64,000 bases of DNA from VXPQ01 sp964608315 (GTDB taxonomy: Bacteria > Bacteroidota > Rhodothermia > Rhodothermales > VXPQ01), in NCBI GenBank assembly GCA_964608315.1, contig CAZSNF010000001.1, forward strand, positions 62,001 through 126,000. Reading direction: 5' to 3'. Position 1 is the stretch's first letter. Each line of letters starts with the position of its first letter. Below are positions 1 through 11,462 of the stretch, in pieces. A program made the position numbers and the translations under genes. A model generated the notes under the pieces. It saw only the letters and a list, made by a program, of their open reading frames with translations. It was not told where the DNA came from and did not search any database.

Positions 1-242
1 CGCCCCGTATCGTTCCGGACGGCCTGACCTTCGATATTGATTACGACGCCTGGGAACGTCCGCCGCTTTTCCGGCTGATCCAGGATATCGGGAAGGTGCC
101 GGAAGACGATATGCGCCGTACGTTCAACCTGGGCATGGGGCTCCTTGCCGCCGTGCCTGCGAGCGAGGCGGATCGCGCCGTGCGCATGCTTGAGAATCTT
201 CGGGAGCAACCCCGGAAGGTCGGGGAGATTCGTTCGGCGTAG
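1..242 (+). CDS. purM: Phosphoribosylformylglycinamidine cyclo-ligase (AIR synthase), C-terminal part
   Basis: Partial gene cut by the window edge; the frame runs from base 3 and stops at TAG 240-242, giving the last 79 residues. The peptide carries the PurM C-terminal signature: RIVPDGLTFDID, then WERPPLFRLIQ and TFNLGMG. In the family these lie in the C-terminal domain that completes the ATP-dependent ring closure of FGAM to AIR, step five of purine synthesis in the cytoplasm. The match extends to the natural C-terminus, so nothing looks broken. The next gene starts 220 bases downstream with its own promoter-like sequence, so it is probably not cotranscribed. Confidence 0.85.
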   Translation, partial: PRIVPDGLTFDIDYDAWERPPLFRLIQDIGKVPEDDMRRTFNLGMGLLAAVPASEADRAVRMLENLREQPRKVGEIRSA

Positions 243-307
243 CGAGGCGGGCTGTTTCCGACGCCGGGATCCTTTTCCGTCGCGGCTGCCTCGCTTGTCC
301 CGGGCGC

Positions 308-338
308 TTGCGATTCTCTTTTCGATGTGCTATATTTA
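308..338 (+). promoter_or_regulatory. Possible Bacteroidota-type promoter
   Basis: TTG at 308-310 is followed by 20 bases and then TATATTTA at 331-338. This resembles the Bacteroidota housekeeping pattern (TTG about 19-21 bases before TAnnTTTG), with the last G replaced. It lies about 125 bases upstream of the secreted-protein start at 463. Pattern match only; no transcript evidence. Confidence 0.3.
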
Positions 339-462
339 CGATGACTTTCCGGCGGGCTTACGCTGCGCCAGTCGGCCATTGGGGGAAGGGTGTGGCCGCC
401 GGAGATGTCGTTCGCTTTTTCGTCCTGACAGACAGGTCATAATCATGATGAAGGGTGCTGAT

Positions 463-1884
463 ATGTCTTCAAAACTTCTTGCTTTTCGCCGGGCCCTGCC
501 CGTCGCATTCTGCCTGATCCTTCTGGCCCCATGGCCTGCAAGCGCGCAGACCGTATCCGAAACGGAAATGTTCCAGGGAAGCTGGAGACTCTCGGAAATC
601 AGGGACGATTCGGGGGACAGGTCCGGGGATATCGCCGAGTATGCGTACGTGTCCACCCTGTCGTTTTACGAAGACCTTTCAGCCGATCTTTTCCTTGCGC
701 CCATCGCTGCGGTGACCGACACGCTGTTTGTTAAGGGCGACTATGTCGTGAACGAGGAGGCAGACAGCCTTACGCTAAATCTCCTGGGACTGGCTTCGCT
801 ATCGTCCATATATGCGTTTTCAGGCGATAGCACGGTGACCTTTACCGTTGACGTCGCTGTGGTTAACGGGCTTTTAGGCGCGCTGTCACTGGTTCGGGCG
901 CTGTACCCGGATCTTGGCGAATTCTTTGACAAACTCGCAAATATCACTCCGTATGAAGGGGAGACCGTTTCCTTTACCTACAAGGCTGTGTCGGAACCAG
1001 AGAAATTTGTAGGGAAATGGGTAATATCGTATTACGAGGACGAGGCGGGTCCCCGGGCGGATAATATCACGCGCTTCCTGAATGAAGGGAGCATTTCTTT
1101 CTTTCCCAAGGGAGCCGATGAGAGGCCCGGAATAAAAAGCGAAGGCGTCTATGCGTATTACAATCCCGTGCCCGAGGACGCTTCCGCCGCGAGCGTATGG
1201 GAAATCGGCATGGAATTCAAGGATGAATTTAACGTGCCGGTAAGCGCTATATTGAACGAAAACAATAACTGGAGCACGTATATCGTAGACCCTGCGAGAA
1301 GCCAGGTTAGCTTGCTGGTGCGTCCTGCTCCCAATCCTTTAAACCCGACAGCAGATCCGCCAGTCCAGCAGTGGGCGCCTCTGTATTATTATTTCGAGGA
1401 CGATAGCACGGTGGTCTTTACGTTGATCGCTCCCCTCGTGGAAACGCAACTGAATCCGCTGTGGGATGACTTCAAGGCCCTTGCGGCTGCCATCGCGCCG
1501 GCGCTGGTCCCGTTTTACGACCAGTTGGGTAATTACACCGGCGCCGTGACGTATACGTTTACGCTGGTCGACGATACGGACGTCGTTTCTGCCGATCGCG
1601 CGAACGAACTTCCCGAAACCGCAACGCTGGCCCAGAACTATCCGAACCCGTTCAATCCGTCCACGGAAATAACCTGGTATCTGGAGGAATCCGGTCCCGT
1701 TCGTCTTGAGGTCTTCGATATGGCGGGTCGCCGGGTCGCTACGCTGGTGGACGGCATACTGCCGCAAGGCGAGCATTCGGCGCAGTTCAACGCAGAAGGA
1801 TTGTCCACCGGGAGTTACGCATACCGACTGACGCTCGGCGACGGCGCCCGGACGCTGACCCGAACCATGACGCTGGTCCGGTAG
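463..1884 (+). CDS. Secreted T9SS-tagged protein with two lipocalin-like repeats
   Basis: A 473-residue exported protein of unknown function. I chose ATG 463 because AAGGG lies seven bases upstream and the first 28 residues then form a clean signal peptide ending PWPASA-QT; in-frame ATGs at 445 and 448 would prepend a few polar residues. The body shows two copies of a similar unit: FQGSWRLSEI...DSTVTFTV and FVGKWVISYY...DSTVVFTL, each followed by a helix-like stretch and a closing strand (SFTYKAV, TYTFTLV). This looks like tandem lipocalin/calycin-type domains. The last ~80 residues are a type IX sorting domain (NYPNPFNPSTEI, VFDMAGRRVATLVDG, GSYAYRL, TMTLVR), so the protein should cross the outer membrane through the T9SS. 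Ligand unknown. Confidence 0.75.
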   Translation: MSSKLLAFRRALPVAFCLILLAPWPASAQTVSETEMFQGSWRLSEIRDDSGDRSGDIAEYAYVSTLSFYEDLSADLFLAPIAAVTDTLFVKGDYVVNEEADSLTLNLLGLASLSSIYAFSGDSTVTFTVDVAVVNGLLGALSLVRALYPDLGEFFDKLANITPYEGETVSFTYKAVSEPEKFVGKWVISYYEDEAGPRADNITRFLNEGSISFFPKGADERPGIKSEGVYAYYNPVPEDASAASVWEIGMEFKDEFNVPVSAILNENNNWSTYIVDPARSQVSLLVRPAPNPLNPTADPPVQQWAPLYYYFEDDSTVVFTLIAPLVETQLNPLWDDFKALAAAIAPALVPFYDQLGNYTGAVTYTFTLVDDTDVVSADRANELPETATLAQNYPNPFNPSTEITWYLEESGPVRLEVFDMAGRRVATLVDGILPQGEHSAQFNAEGLSTGSYAYRLTLGDGARTLTRTMTLVR

Positions 1885-1914
1885 GGGCCTGTTCGACGAG
1901 TAAATATCCGGCGC

Positions 1915-3093
1915 ATGAAACTCCAGACTTCGCTTGTCCACGCTGGCGACCGCAAGCGGCTCGGCGACCATATTCCGGTGACGACGCCGGTTTATTCTTC
2001 GGCGAGCTTCTTCTACGAGCGCCTGGAGGATCTTGCGGGGGTTTTCGCGGAGGAGCGCGCCGGGGAGGTTTATTCCCGGATAAGCAACCCGAGCGCGGAG
2101 GCGCTGGAAGAGCAGATCGCCGCGCTTGAAGGCATGGATGGGGCGTTCGCTACGGCTTCCGGCATGGCGGCGGTGAACCTGGCCATCGTGACGGCGTTGC
2201 TGGATCGCCGGCAGGCGATCGTCGCCGCCGACGTGCTCTACGGGGGGAGTCTCGAACTGCTGGCCAGCGTACTGAGGCCTTCGGGCGTCGAAGTCCGGTT
2301 CTGCGATGTTTGCGATCTGGATGCGGTGCGCCGCGCAGTGGATGAAATCCGCCCCGCGCTGCTCCTCACAGAAACCCTGTCCAATCCGTGTCTGCGCGTC
2401 GCGGACCTGGACAGCCTTGCGGAGATCGCCCGCGACGCGGGCGCGCTTTTTCTCGTGGACAATACGTTCACGCCGTTGCTTGTCAAGCCCGCCGAGCACG
2501 GCGCCGATATGGTCATTCACAGCGCCACCAAGTACCTTGCGGGCCACGGGGACGTACTGGCGGGGGCGGTGGTCGCTCCGAAAGAGCGCCACGAGGCGCT
2601 TCGGCAGGTATCCCGATGCCTGGGGCCCTGCATAGGTCCCTTCGAGGCGTTTATGGTCATGAGGGGAATCAAGACGTTGCCGCTCCGCATGAGGCGACAT
2701 TGCGACAACGCCCGGCGGGTGGCCGAGCGTCTGGACGGGCATCCGGCAGTCGAGCGGGTTCTGTACCCCGGCGATCCGAACCATCCGGATGCGGACGCCA
2801 TAGCGAACCTGTTTCCGGAGCGGTGGAAAGGCGGGGCCGTGGGCGTGGACGTACGCGGGGGCCAGGAGGGGGCGTATGCTTTTCTGGATCGGCTGCGCCT
2901 TGCCGCTACGTCGGCCAGCATCGGGGATCTGACGACGCTGGGGCTGCACCCGGCGAGCGCTACGCACCGGATGCTTTCGCCCGAGCGCCGGGCGCAACTG
3001 GGGATCACGGACGGGCTGGTTCGCCTTTCCATAGGCGCGGAGCACATCGACGATATTCTTGCGGACCTTGAACAAGCGCTGGAGGCCGTATGA
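1915..3093 (+). CDS. Cys/Met-metabolism PLP-dependent enzyme (cystathionine gamma-synthase/lyase family), copy 1
   Basis: A 392-residue cytoplasmic trans-sulfuration-family enzyme. Visible family motifs: EVYSRISNP (phosphate-binding Tyr/Arg), LYGGS with Tyr109, VDNTFTP with Asp182 (pyridine-N ligand) and IHSATKYLAGHGD with the PLP-binding Lys206. All expected cofactor residues are present, so this copy looks active. Members include cystathionine gamma-synthase, cystathionine gamma-lyase, O-acetylhomoserine sulfhydrylase and methionine gamma-lyase, which cannot be told apart safely here. Its stop overlaps the start of a paralogue (ATGA, 3090-3093), so the two are probably translated as a coupled pair. 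It begins 30 bases after the upstream stop. Confidence 0.85.
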   Translation: MKLQTSLVHAGDRKRLGDHIPVTTPVYSSASFFYERLEDLAGVFAEERAGEVYSRISNPSAEALEEQIAALEGMDGAFATASGMAAVNLAIVTALLDRRQAIVAADVLYGGSLELLASVLRPSGVEVRFCDVCDLDAVRRAVDEIRPALLLTETLSNPCLRVADLDSLAEIARDAGALFLVDNTFTPLLVKPAEHGADMVIHSATKYLAGHGDVLAGAVVAPKERHEALRQVSRCLGPCIGPFEAFMVMRGIKTLPLRMRRHCDNARRVAERLDGHPAVERVLYPGDPNHPDADAIANLFPERWKGGAVGVDVRGGQEGAYAFLDRLRLAATSASIGDLTTLGLHPASATHRMLSPERRAQLGITDGLVRLSIGAEHIDDILADLEQALEAV

Positions 3094-4289
3094 AACCGGG
3101 TACGCTTGCCATTCACGGTTGCATGCCGGAATGCGGGGAAGCGCCGTACGCTCCTTCCGCGCCCGCCATCGAAATGGCGGCCAGCTTCCATTACCGCCGG
3201 GCCGCGGACATGACGGCGGTGGCCAACGGAGAAATGGAGGGCTTTGTCTATCAGCGATACGGCAACCCGACCGCCGCCGCCTTGCAGCGTCAGGCGGCCT
3301 TGCTCGAAGGCGGCGACAGCGCGCTGGCGTGCAGTTCGGGCATGGCGGCGTTGCACATCGCCTTGCTGACGGCCCTCCGGGATCGCCCTGCGTCCATCTT
3401 GACCGCCAACGTGTTGTTCGGGGAGACATTCCAGTTGCTTCAGCTCATGGAGCAGCAGGAGGTGACGACCCGCTATGCGGACCCTTGCGATCCGGAGGCG
3501 TTCGAGGCGGCGCTCACGACCGTCGACACGGGGTGCATTCTCGTGGAGACGGTTTCCAATCCTCTTGTTCGGGTAACCCCGATGGACGCTATTTGCGCCA
3601 TCGCCAAACGCCATGGCGTACCCGTGGTGGCGGACGCTACGTTTAGCACGCCCGCGCTGAGTCGCCCGCTTGAGGTTGGCGCCGATATCGTTATGCACAG
3701 CGCCACCAAGTATCTGGCGGGCCATGGGGACGTACTGGGCGGGCTGGTCATATGCCGGGCGGCCCATGCGGACTGGATGCAGGAACTGGGGCGCCATCTG
3801 GGCCCGAATCTCGGACCGTTTCATTCGTTTTTGACGATTCGGGGCGTCAAGACATTGCCGCTGCGCATGGAGGAGCACAGCCGGAACGCCTTGCATGTAG
3901 CGCGGGCGCTCGAAGAGCATCCCCGGGTCGGGGCAGTGCATTATCCCGGCCTCGCCAGCCATCCCGACAAGGCCGTGGCGGACCGCTTGTTCGATCGCGG
4001 TCCCGACGGCGACGCCTTGTACGGCGGCATGGTGAGTTTTGAAATACTTGAGGCCGACGAGGCCGCTGTTTTCCGGTTCGCCAATGCCTTGCGGCTGGCG
4101 GTTCGGGCGACGAGTCTCGGCGACGTACACTCGATTATGACGCATCCGGCGACCACGACGCACAGGAATATCGGCGCCGGGCGGCGGGCGCAGCTGGGCA
4201 TTGGGGACAATCTGGTGCGGCTTTCGGTGGGAATCGAGGATCCGGAGGACATTGCAGCGGACCTTGCGCAGGCGCTGGAGCAGGTTTGA
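3090..4289 (+). CDS. Cys/Met-metabolism PLP-dependent enzyme, copy 2 with altered active-site motifs
   Basis: A 399-residue paralogue of the preceding gene, starting inside its stop codon (ATGA). It keeps the fold landmarks: FVYQRYGNPT, MHSATKYLAGHGD with Lys207, and LPLRMEEH. Two usually conserved places differ from copy 1: the LYGGS motif is LFGET, so the active-site Tyr is Phe110, and DNTF is DATF (Asp182 kept, Asn changed to Ala). It probably still binds PLP but may have shifted substrate or reaction, or form a hetero-oligomer with copy 1. The strict coupling argues for joint function. A tandem duplication followed by divergence is the simplest origin. Confidence 0.8.
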   Translation: MKPGTLAIHGCMPECGEAPYAPSAPAIEMAASFHYRRAADMTAVANGEMEGFVYQRYGNPTAAALQRQAALLEGGDSALACSSGMAALHIALLTALRDRPASILTANVLFGETFQLLQLMEQQEVTTRYADPCDPEAFEAALTTVDTGCILVETVSNPLVRVTPMDAICAIAKRHGVPVVADATFSTPALSRPLEVGADIVMHSATKYLAGHGDVLGGLVICRAAHADWMQELGRHLGPNLGPFHSFLTIRGVKTLPLRMEEHSRNALHVARALEEHPRVGAVHYPGLASHPDKAVADRLFDRGPDGDALYGGMVSFEILEADEAAVFRFANALRLAVRATSLGDVHSIMTHPATTTHRNIGAGRRAQLGIGDNLVRLSVGIEDPEDIAADLAQALEQV

Positions 4290-4540
4290 GGCCCGCATGA
4301 TCCCTGCGTTTCGGGGACGGGAGAGGCGACGCGCAGGTAGCGCGGTTAAAATAATAAGGCGACGAAATTTCGATGTTAAGGATAGGCGTTTTGCAGGGAA
4401 ACATGCGTGCGAGGCAGGGCGCGAAAACGAGAGGACGGATCCCGCGCTCCGCGCCGTCTTCCCGGAGTTTTTCGGAAACATGACGGGCGTCCCGGCGTGT
4501 TCACCTGTAGCCTGAAGTAATTTCCTGACTTCTTTGCATC

Positions 4541-5224
4541 ATGTTGTCTCTCTCCGTTATCCTGATTTTAAGCTATCTGGTCGGTTCCGTACCGGGCAGC
4601 GTCTGGATAGGCAAGTGGATGCACGGCATAGATATTCGCCTGTACGGGAGCCGCAACGCCGGCGCAACGAACGTTTTTCGGGTGCTTGGATGGAAAGCCG
4701 GCGTGTTGGCTTCCCTGGTGGACCTCGGCAAGGGGCTGTTGGCCGCAGGCGCGATCGCCTCGCTTCGGCTGGATATGCTTCCTTCGGGGTTCGCCGTCTG
4801 GCAAATGGAAGTGGTCGTGCGGCTTCTCGCGGGCGTGGTCGCGATCATAGGACACATGTATCCGGTATGGGCCGGTTTTCGCGGGGGCAAGGGCGTGAAT
4901 ACCGCCGCAGGCGTACTGTTCGCCCTGACGCCCGCTACGATGGGGATTACGCTGGCTATTTTTCTGATCGTGCTGATTTCTTCCCGGTATGTTTCTGTGG
5001 CGTCCCTTTCGGCGGCTGCGGCGTTTCCGTCTGTGGTGGCTATTCGGCGGTACGTATTCGACATCGAGCGGGTGGATCCGAGTCTGCTTGTTTTCGGGAT
5101 TGCGATCACGCTGGGCATTGTCGTTGCACACCGGACCAACATACGCCGCTTGCTCCGGGGAACGGAAAACCGGATACGTTCCTTCCGTCCGGCGAAAGGA
5201 ATGAAGGGCCGGGGCGAATTGTAG
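4541..5224 (+). CDS. plsY: Glycerol-3-phosphate acyltransferase PlsY
   Basis: A 227-residue integral membrane enzyme that moves the acyl group of acyl-phosphate to sn-glycerol 3-phosphate, making lysophosphatidate. The N-terminus (YLVGSVPGSVWIGK) and the motif YGSRNAGATNVFR match the first two conserved PlsY segments; GHMYPVWAGFRGGKGVNTAAG matches the third, split here by a membrane segment. Five or so hydrophobic helices fit the family, although 227 residues is slightly longer than usual. gpsA, which makes its substrate, starts 14 bases after the stop, so the pair forms a phospholipid-precursor operon. About 250 bases without an evident gene precede it. Confidence 0.95.
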   Translation: MLSLSVILILSYLVGSVPGSVWIGKWMHGIDIRLYGSRNAGATNVFRVLGWKAGVLASLVDLGKGLLAAGAIASLRLDMLPSGFAVWQMEVVVRLLAGVVAIIGHMYPVWAGFRGGKGVNTAAGVLFALTPATMGITLAIFLIVLISSRYVSVASLSAAAAFPSVVAIRRYVFDIERVDPSLLVFGIAITLGIVVAHRTNIRRLLRGTENRIRSFRPAKGMKGRGEL

Positions 5225-5238
5225 GGAGGCGCGTCGTT

Positions 5239-6243
5239 GTGACCAGACGCATAGCCATGCTGGGGGCGGGCAGTTGGGGAACTGCGCTCGCCGTCCTGCT
5301 CGCCAAATCGGGCCATGACGTCAGGCTTTGGGCCCGTCGCCCGGAGGCTGCCGACGCCATGCGCCGATCACGGCGGAATCCTTCGTATCTATCGAATGTC
5401 CGGCTTCCGGACCGTATTTTCGTGACGTCGGATATCCGGGAAGCAGTGCAGGAGCGGGATATGTGGGTTTTCGCCATGCCCGCGCAGGCTGTGCGCGCTT
5501 GCGCCATGCGGGTGAGGGACAAGGCCCGGAGCGATCTTGCGTATGTTTCCGTGGCCAAAGGCATTGAAACCGGATCGTTGCGTACGACGACGAGCGTACT
5601 TGCCGACGTGCTTCGGTCTGCGCCGCCGGAACGGATGGGGGTGCTTTCCGGGCCCAGCCACGCCGAGGAAGTCGCCGAAGAAAAGCCCACCACCGTGGTG
5701 GCCGCCGCCGGTTCGGAGGCTACCGTCGGGGAGATTCAATCCGTATTCGCCGCCCCGCGCTTCCGGGTGTATCGCAATGCGGACCTGCTGGGGGTCGAAA
5801 TCGCCGGTTCCGTAAAGAATGTGATGGCGCTGGCCGCCGGGATCGGGGACGGCCTGGGGTACGGCGACAATACGAAGTCCGCCATCGTTACGCGCGGGCT
5901 GGCGGAAATTCGGCGACTGGGACTTGCGCTGGGGGCGAGGGAGAGCACGTTTGCGGGCCTTGCCGGGCTCGGCGACCTGGTGGTTACCTGCATGAGCAGG
6001 CATAGCCGCAACCGACATGTCGGCGAGCGCATCGGGCAGGGCGCGCGCCCGGAAGACATTCACAGGGAAATGACCATGGTGGCGGAAGGCGTGAGCACCG
6101 CCGATTCGGTCTATCGGCTCGCCATCCGGCGTCGGGTCGAAATGCCCATTACCGAGGCGGTGTATCGTATTCTTTTCGAAGAGATGGCGCCCCGGGACGC
6201 CGTGGAGGAGCTCATGGCGAGGGGATTGAAGGAGGAGGGGTAA
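5239..6243 (+). CDS. gpsA: Glycerol-3-phosphate dehydrogenase [NAD(P)+]
   Basis: A 334-residue cytoplasmic enzyme that reduces dihydroxyacetone phosphate to sn-glycerol 3-phosphate. The GTG start at 5239 is chosen because GGGAGG (5224-5229) lies nine bases upstream and overlaps the plsY stop; the much longer upstream frame is not supported. Motifs: GAGSWGTALA dinucleotide fold at residues 8-17, LSGPSHAEEVAE, the catalytic Lys in AGSVKNVMALAAGIGDG, and NTKSAIVTRG. Length is normal for the family. Its product feeds PlsY encoded just upstream. After the stop comes a repeat-rich stretch leading to the restriction island. Confidence 0.95.
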   Translation: MTRRIAMLGAGSWGTALAVLLAKSGHDVRLWARRPEAADAMRRSRRNPSYLSNVRLPDRIFVTSDIREAVQERDMWVFAMPAQAVRACAMRVRDKARSDLAYVSVAKGIETGSLRTTTSVLADVLRSAPPERMGVLSGPSHAEEVAEEKPTTVVAAAGSEATVGEIQSVFAAPRFRVYRNADLLGVEIAGSVKNVMALAAGIGDGLGYGDNTKSAIVTRGLAEIRRLGLALGARESTFAGLAGLGDLVVTCMSRHSRNRHVGERIGQGARPEDIHREMTMVAEGVSTADSVYRLAIRRRVEMPITEAVYRILFEEMAPRDAVEELMARGLKEEG

Positions 6244-6317
6244 GGGGGTATTCGCTTCACCGCGCCATCGTCTTTGCGGCGATCCGCTCTTCGGCCCGAA
6301 GCATGTAGAAGTACGCG

Positions 6318-6400
6318 CCCGCTCCACGCTGCTTCGTCATTCCTTGCCAGCGCGCCTCTCGCAGCCTCTGAACTTTGCACATTTAATCAGAGTATCCTTA
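6318..6400 (-). repeat. Half copy of dispersed inverted-repeat element (TAAGGATAC family)
   Basis: Read on the minus strand it starts TAAGGATACTCTGATTAA, continues through AAAGTTCAGAGGCT and ends with GGCAAGGAATGACGAAGC. This matches the left half of the 57893-58153 element over about 75 bases. The other half is not recognisable here. It sits between gpsA and the end of hsdR, on the left edge of the restriction island. Confidence 0.75.
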
Positions 6401-6440
6401 CACAGTTTTCTGGACACCCTCGCCCTCAACTTTGCAGATC

Positions 6441-6500
6441 CAACCTGCGCGCCTTAATTTTTTTAAGTCCAAAATTTTCAGCCTAAATAATTTAGGCGGC
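6441..6500. repeat. Left copy of island-flanking AT-rich direct repeat
   Basis: About 60 bases that recur in the same orientation at 19240-19300, 12.8 kb away on the other side of the hsd genes. The block holds two small inverted repeats: CTTAA/TTAAG around a T run, and the palindrome CCTAAATAATTTAGG (6482-6496). The two copies differ at roughly seven positions. Such paired repeats could mark the ends of an inserted island or allow its deletion by recombination. Confidence 0.8.
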
Positions 6501-6548
6501 AGGTTTTCAGGGCGGCGTACGCAGGGTGTGCATGCGCCAATTTTCGCC

Positions 6549-9689
<3,141 letters not shown>

Positions 9690-9693
9690 GGAG

Positions 9694-10374
9694 TCAGGCT
9701 TCCGGCTGGAAAGGGGGCATGGTTTCCATGCGGGTCAGCCAGATGTTGAAATGTTTGCACTCGGCGCGAATGCGGGCGAGGCCGATTCTTCTGGACACGG
9801 CTGTTCCGTGACGCACTTTGTTATAGCGGGGAAGTATTCGCTCCAGTCGAGCTGACGGATGTGTTGTGGGGCCATCGTTGATGTGCTCGGGGCTATCAGC
9901 TGATTGTCGGACGGCTTCCAGTTTCTCGACATGTCGTTGCCAGGCGGACTCTTCCTTGGGGAACTGTGCCGTATCCGAAAACAGCAATGCCTCGAATTCA
10001 TAAGGCTGAATATGAGGAAAAAACCGCTCTGGACGGCATTTTGCTATCTTGACGACTTCTGTATGGAATCCCATTTCGATTTTTCTGGCTCGATCCAGAG
10101 GATCAAGATGCGTTTCGGTTTCGGTATTGCCAGGAAAATCCCGCCGCAATGCATACAGATCGAAGAAAGTCGTTACATAGGCATCTTGTCGTGTTCGCAG
10201 GGCATTGCGAAGGTAACGCAATACCCGCTGCCCCTTCAGGTTGCCGCCCTGTGAATCAACCAACGTGGGCGTAACGAACACGCCCTTGTTTCCAAGGTCG
10301 GGAGCGAGAATTCTATTGACGAAGGTTTCTTCCGTTTCACCTTCGCATACAATAATGATATTGATATTGCTCAT
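9694..10374 (-). CDS. DUF4276-family TOPRIM-like protein, partner of AAA ATPase
   Basis: A 226-residue protein. The ATG at 10374 is chosen because it overlaps the upstream ATPase stop (TAATG) and starts at the conserved MSNINIIIVCEGETEE strand; a longer frame to 10440 lies inside the ATPase gene. The EGETEE motif and FFDLYALRRDFPG resemble the acidic motifs of TOPRIM-like folds in the DUF4276 family. These proteins commonly pair with an AAA ATPase, much as the split OLD-like/AbiL and RloA-RloB pairs do, and several such pairs act in phage defence. Nuclease activity and defence role here are inference. hsdR follows after four bases. Confidence 0.7.
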   Translation of the reverse strand: MSNINIIIVCEGETEETFVNRILAPDLGNKGVFVTPTLVDSQGGNLKGQRVLRYLRNALRTRQDAYVTTFFDLYALRRDFPGNTETETHLDPLDRARKIEMGFHTEVVKIAKCRPERFFPHIQPYEFEALLFSDTAQFPKEESAWQRHVEKLEAVRQSADSPEHINDGPTTHPSARLERILPRYNKVRHGTAVSRRIGLARIRAECKHFNIWLTRMETMPPFQPEA

Positions 10375-11462
10375 TATCCAGGCCTGCCGCCGAGTATATT
10401 CATTTTCCATAAATCCCCCAGCGTGTGGTCTTCCAGCCACTCCTTCAGGTCCTCCTTGTTCAATCTGGTGAAGGTGGAGGGGCCTTCCTTACGGTCCACT
10501 ACCACGATATCTTCGGGGTCAAGTTTGCTTATGATATCTGCCGACTGGGTCGAGACGATGATTTGCTTTGAATCACTGGCCTGCTGAAGCATTTCAGCCA
10601 GCAAGGTAACCGCGTAGGGGTGAAGACCCAATTCCGGTTCGTCAATCAGGATTAAATCGGGTTGGCGACGCACTGGCTGAAGAAGCAGTGTTGCCAGACA
10701 GATAAAGCGTAGCGTACCGTCCGAAAGTTGGCGTGGGCCACGCACCGTATCGGGATCGTTCGTTTCGAACCATTCGAGTTCTATGTTTTCGCCTTGATCC
10801 TCTCGATAGACTAAATCTCCAAAGAACGGGGCTGCAAGTCGCACTGTCTCAATAATCTGCCTATAATTATCTGGAGAACGTTTACGCAAGTGTCTCAGAA
10901 AGGCCGCAAGGTTGCCTGCGTCCGGTTTTAGCAAAAGATTGTCGCGCACCGCCGACGCCTGACGCACCTGCGCCGTTACACTGGTATCATGGAAGTGGTA
11001 TACGCGCCACTGTGTCATGGCGGATCGTACATAGGGCGCAAAGTTGTCTCTCTTTTTTTTGATGGCATCTTTAAGATTCGATTCCATGTGTCCCATTCCG
11101 AGGTGATTTGCAGAATCCTTCCAATGGCCAAAAAAACGAGTAAGTTCTCGATTAAAGGCAAGGTTTTGCCCGGCAGGCACAAGAGAAAATTGATAGGCGT
11201 TTCGGCCGAATTTGAGATTAACATCAATGCGTTTGGTTTGCTTTCTTCCGCCGAATAGAAGGGGCTCTGGCCCATCCTGTGAGGTAACAAAGGACTGCAA
11301 GCGTTCCTCTACTATATGCGCCAGCATGTGGAACAGGCTGATGAAATTGGATTTTCCGGCGCCGTTCGGACCGATCAGCACATTCAGGTTCTTCGGTTCG
11401 AAATCTTCGAGCGCACGGATCGATTTGAAGCCGCGAATGGTGAGCCGGTCCAGACGAGCCAT
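10374..11462 (-). CDS. RecF/SMC-like AAA ATPase of a two-gene defence module
   Basis: A 362-residue ATPase. Walker A GPNGAGKSN lies at residues 31-39, the ABC-type signature appears as LSDGTLRF, and Walker B with D-loop as LILIDEPELGLHP, followed by an IIVSTQSADIISKL switch strand. This is the AAA_21/RecF-like arrangement without a long coiled coil. I start at the MARLDRLTIRGFKS methionine because the domain begins there; a frame 14 residues longer exists with a GTG start. It overlaps the DUF4276 gene by one base. The DNA is visibly richer in A/T than the hsd genes, suggesting separate acquisition. Likely the regulator/motor of the TOPRIM-like partner. Confidence 0.75.
   Translation of the reverse strand: MARLDRLTIRGFKSIRALEDFEPKNLNVLIGPNGAGKSNFISLFHMLAHIVEERLQSFVTSQDGPEPLLFGGRKQTKRIDVNLKFGRNAYQFSLVPAGQNLAFNRELTRFFGHWKDSANHLGMGHMESNLKDAIKKKRDNFAPYVRSAMTQWRVYHFHDTSVTAQVRQASAVRDNLLLKPDAGNLAAFLRHLRKRSPDNYRQIIETVRLAAPFFGDLVYREDQGENIELEWFETNDPDTVRGPRQLSDGTLRFICLATLLLQPVRRQPDLILIDEPELGLHPYAVTLLAEMLQQASDSKQIIVSTQSADIISKLDPEDIVVVDRKEGPSTFTRLNKEDLKEWLEDHTLGDLWKMNILGGRPG

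Noticed and set aside
1885..1904. AGGGGCCTGTT as an end of the second MITE family
   Set aside because: Match of about ten bases only, with no continuing similarity or partner terminus.
1339..4481. Two long minus-strand frames (696 and 654 codons) over the PLP enzymes
   Set aside because: Antisense to two clear PLP enzymes and overlapping each other; low-complexity Arg-rich peptides. The sequence similarity between the two merely mirrors the paralogous genes.
4290..4540. TTAAGGATAGGCG near 4376 as another repeat core
   Set aside because: It shares only TAAGGATA with the family; the following bases do not match and no second terminus is present.
6244..6317. Missing second half of the left-edge repeat, starting at the gpsA stop (TAAGGGGGTATTC)
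   Set aside because: Only scattered matches to the right half of the family; too weak to call.
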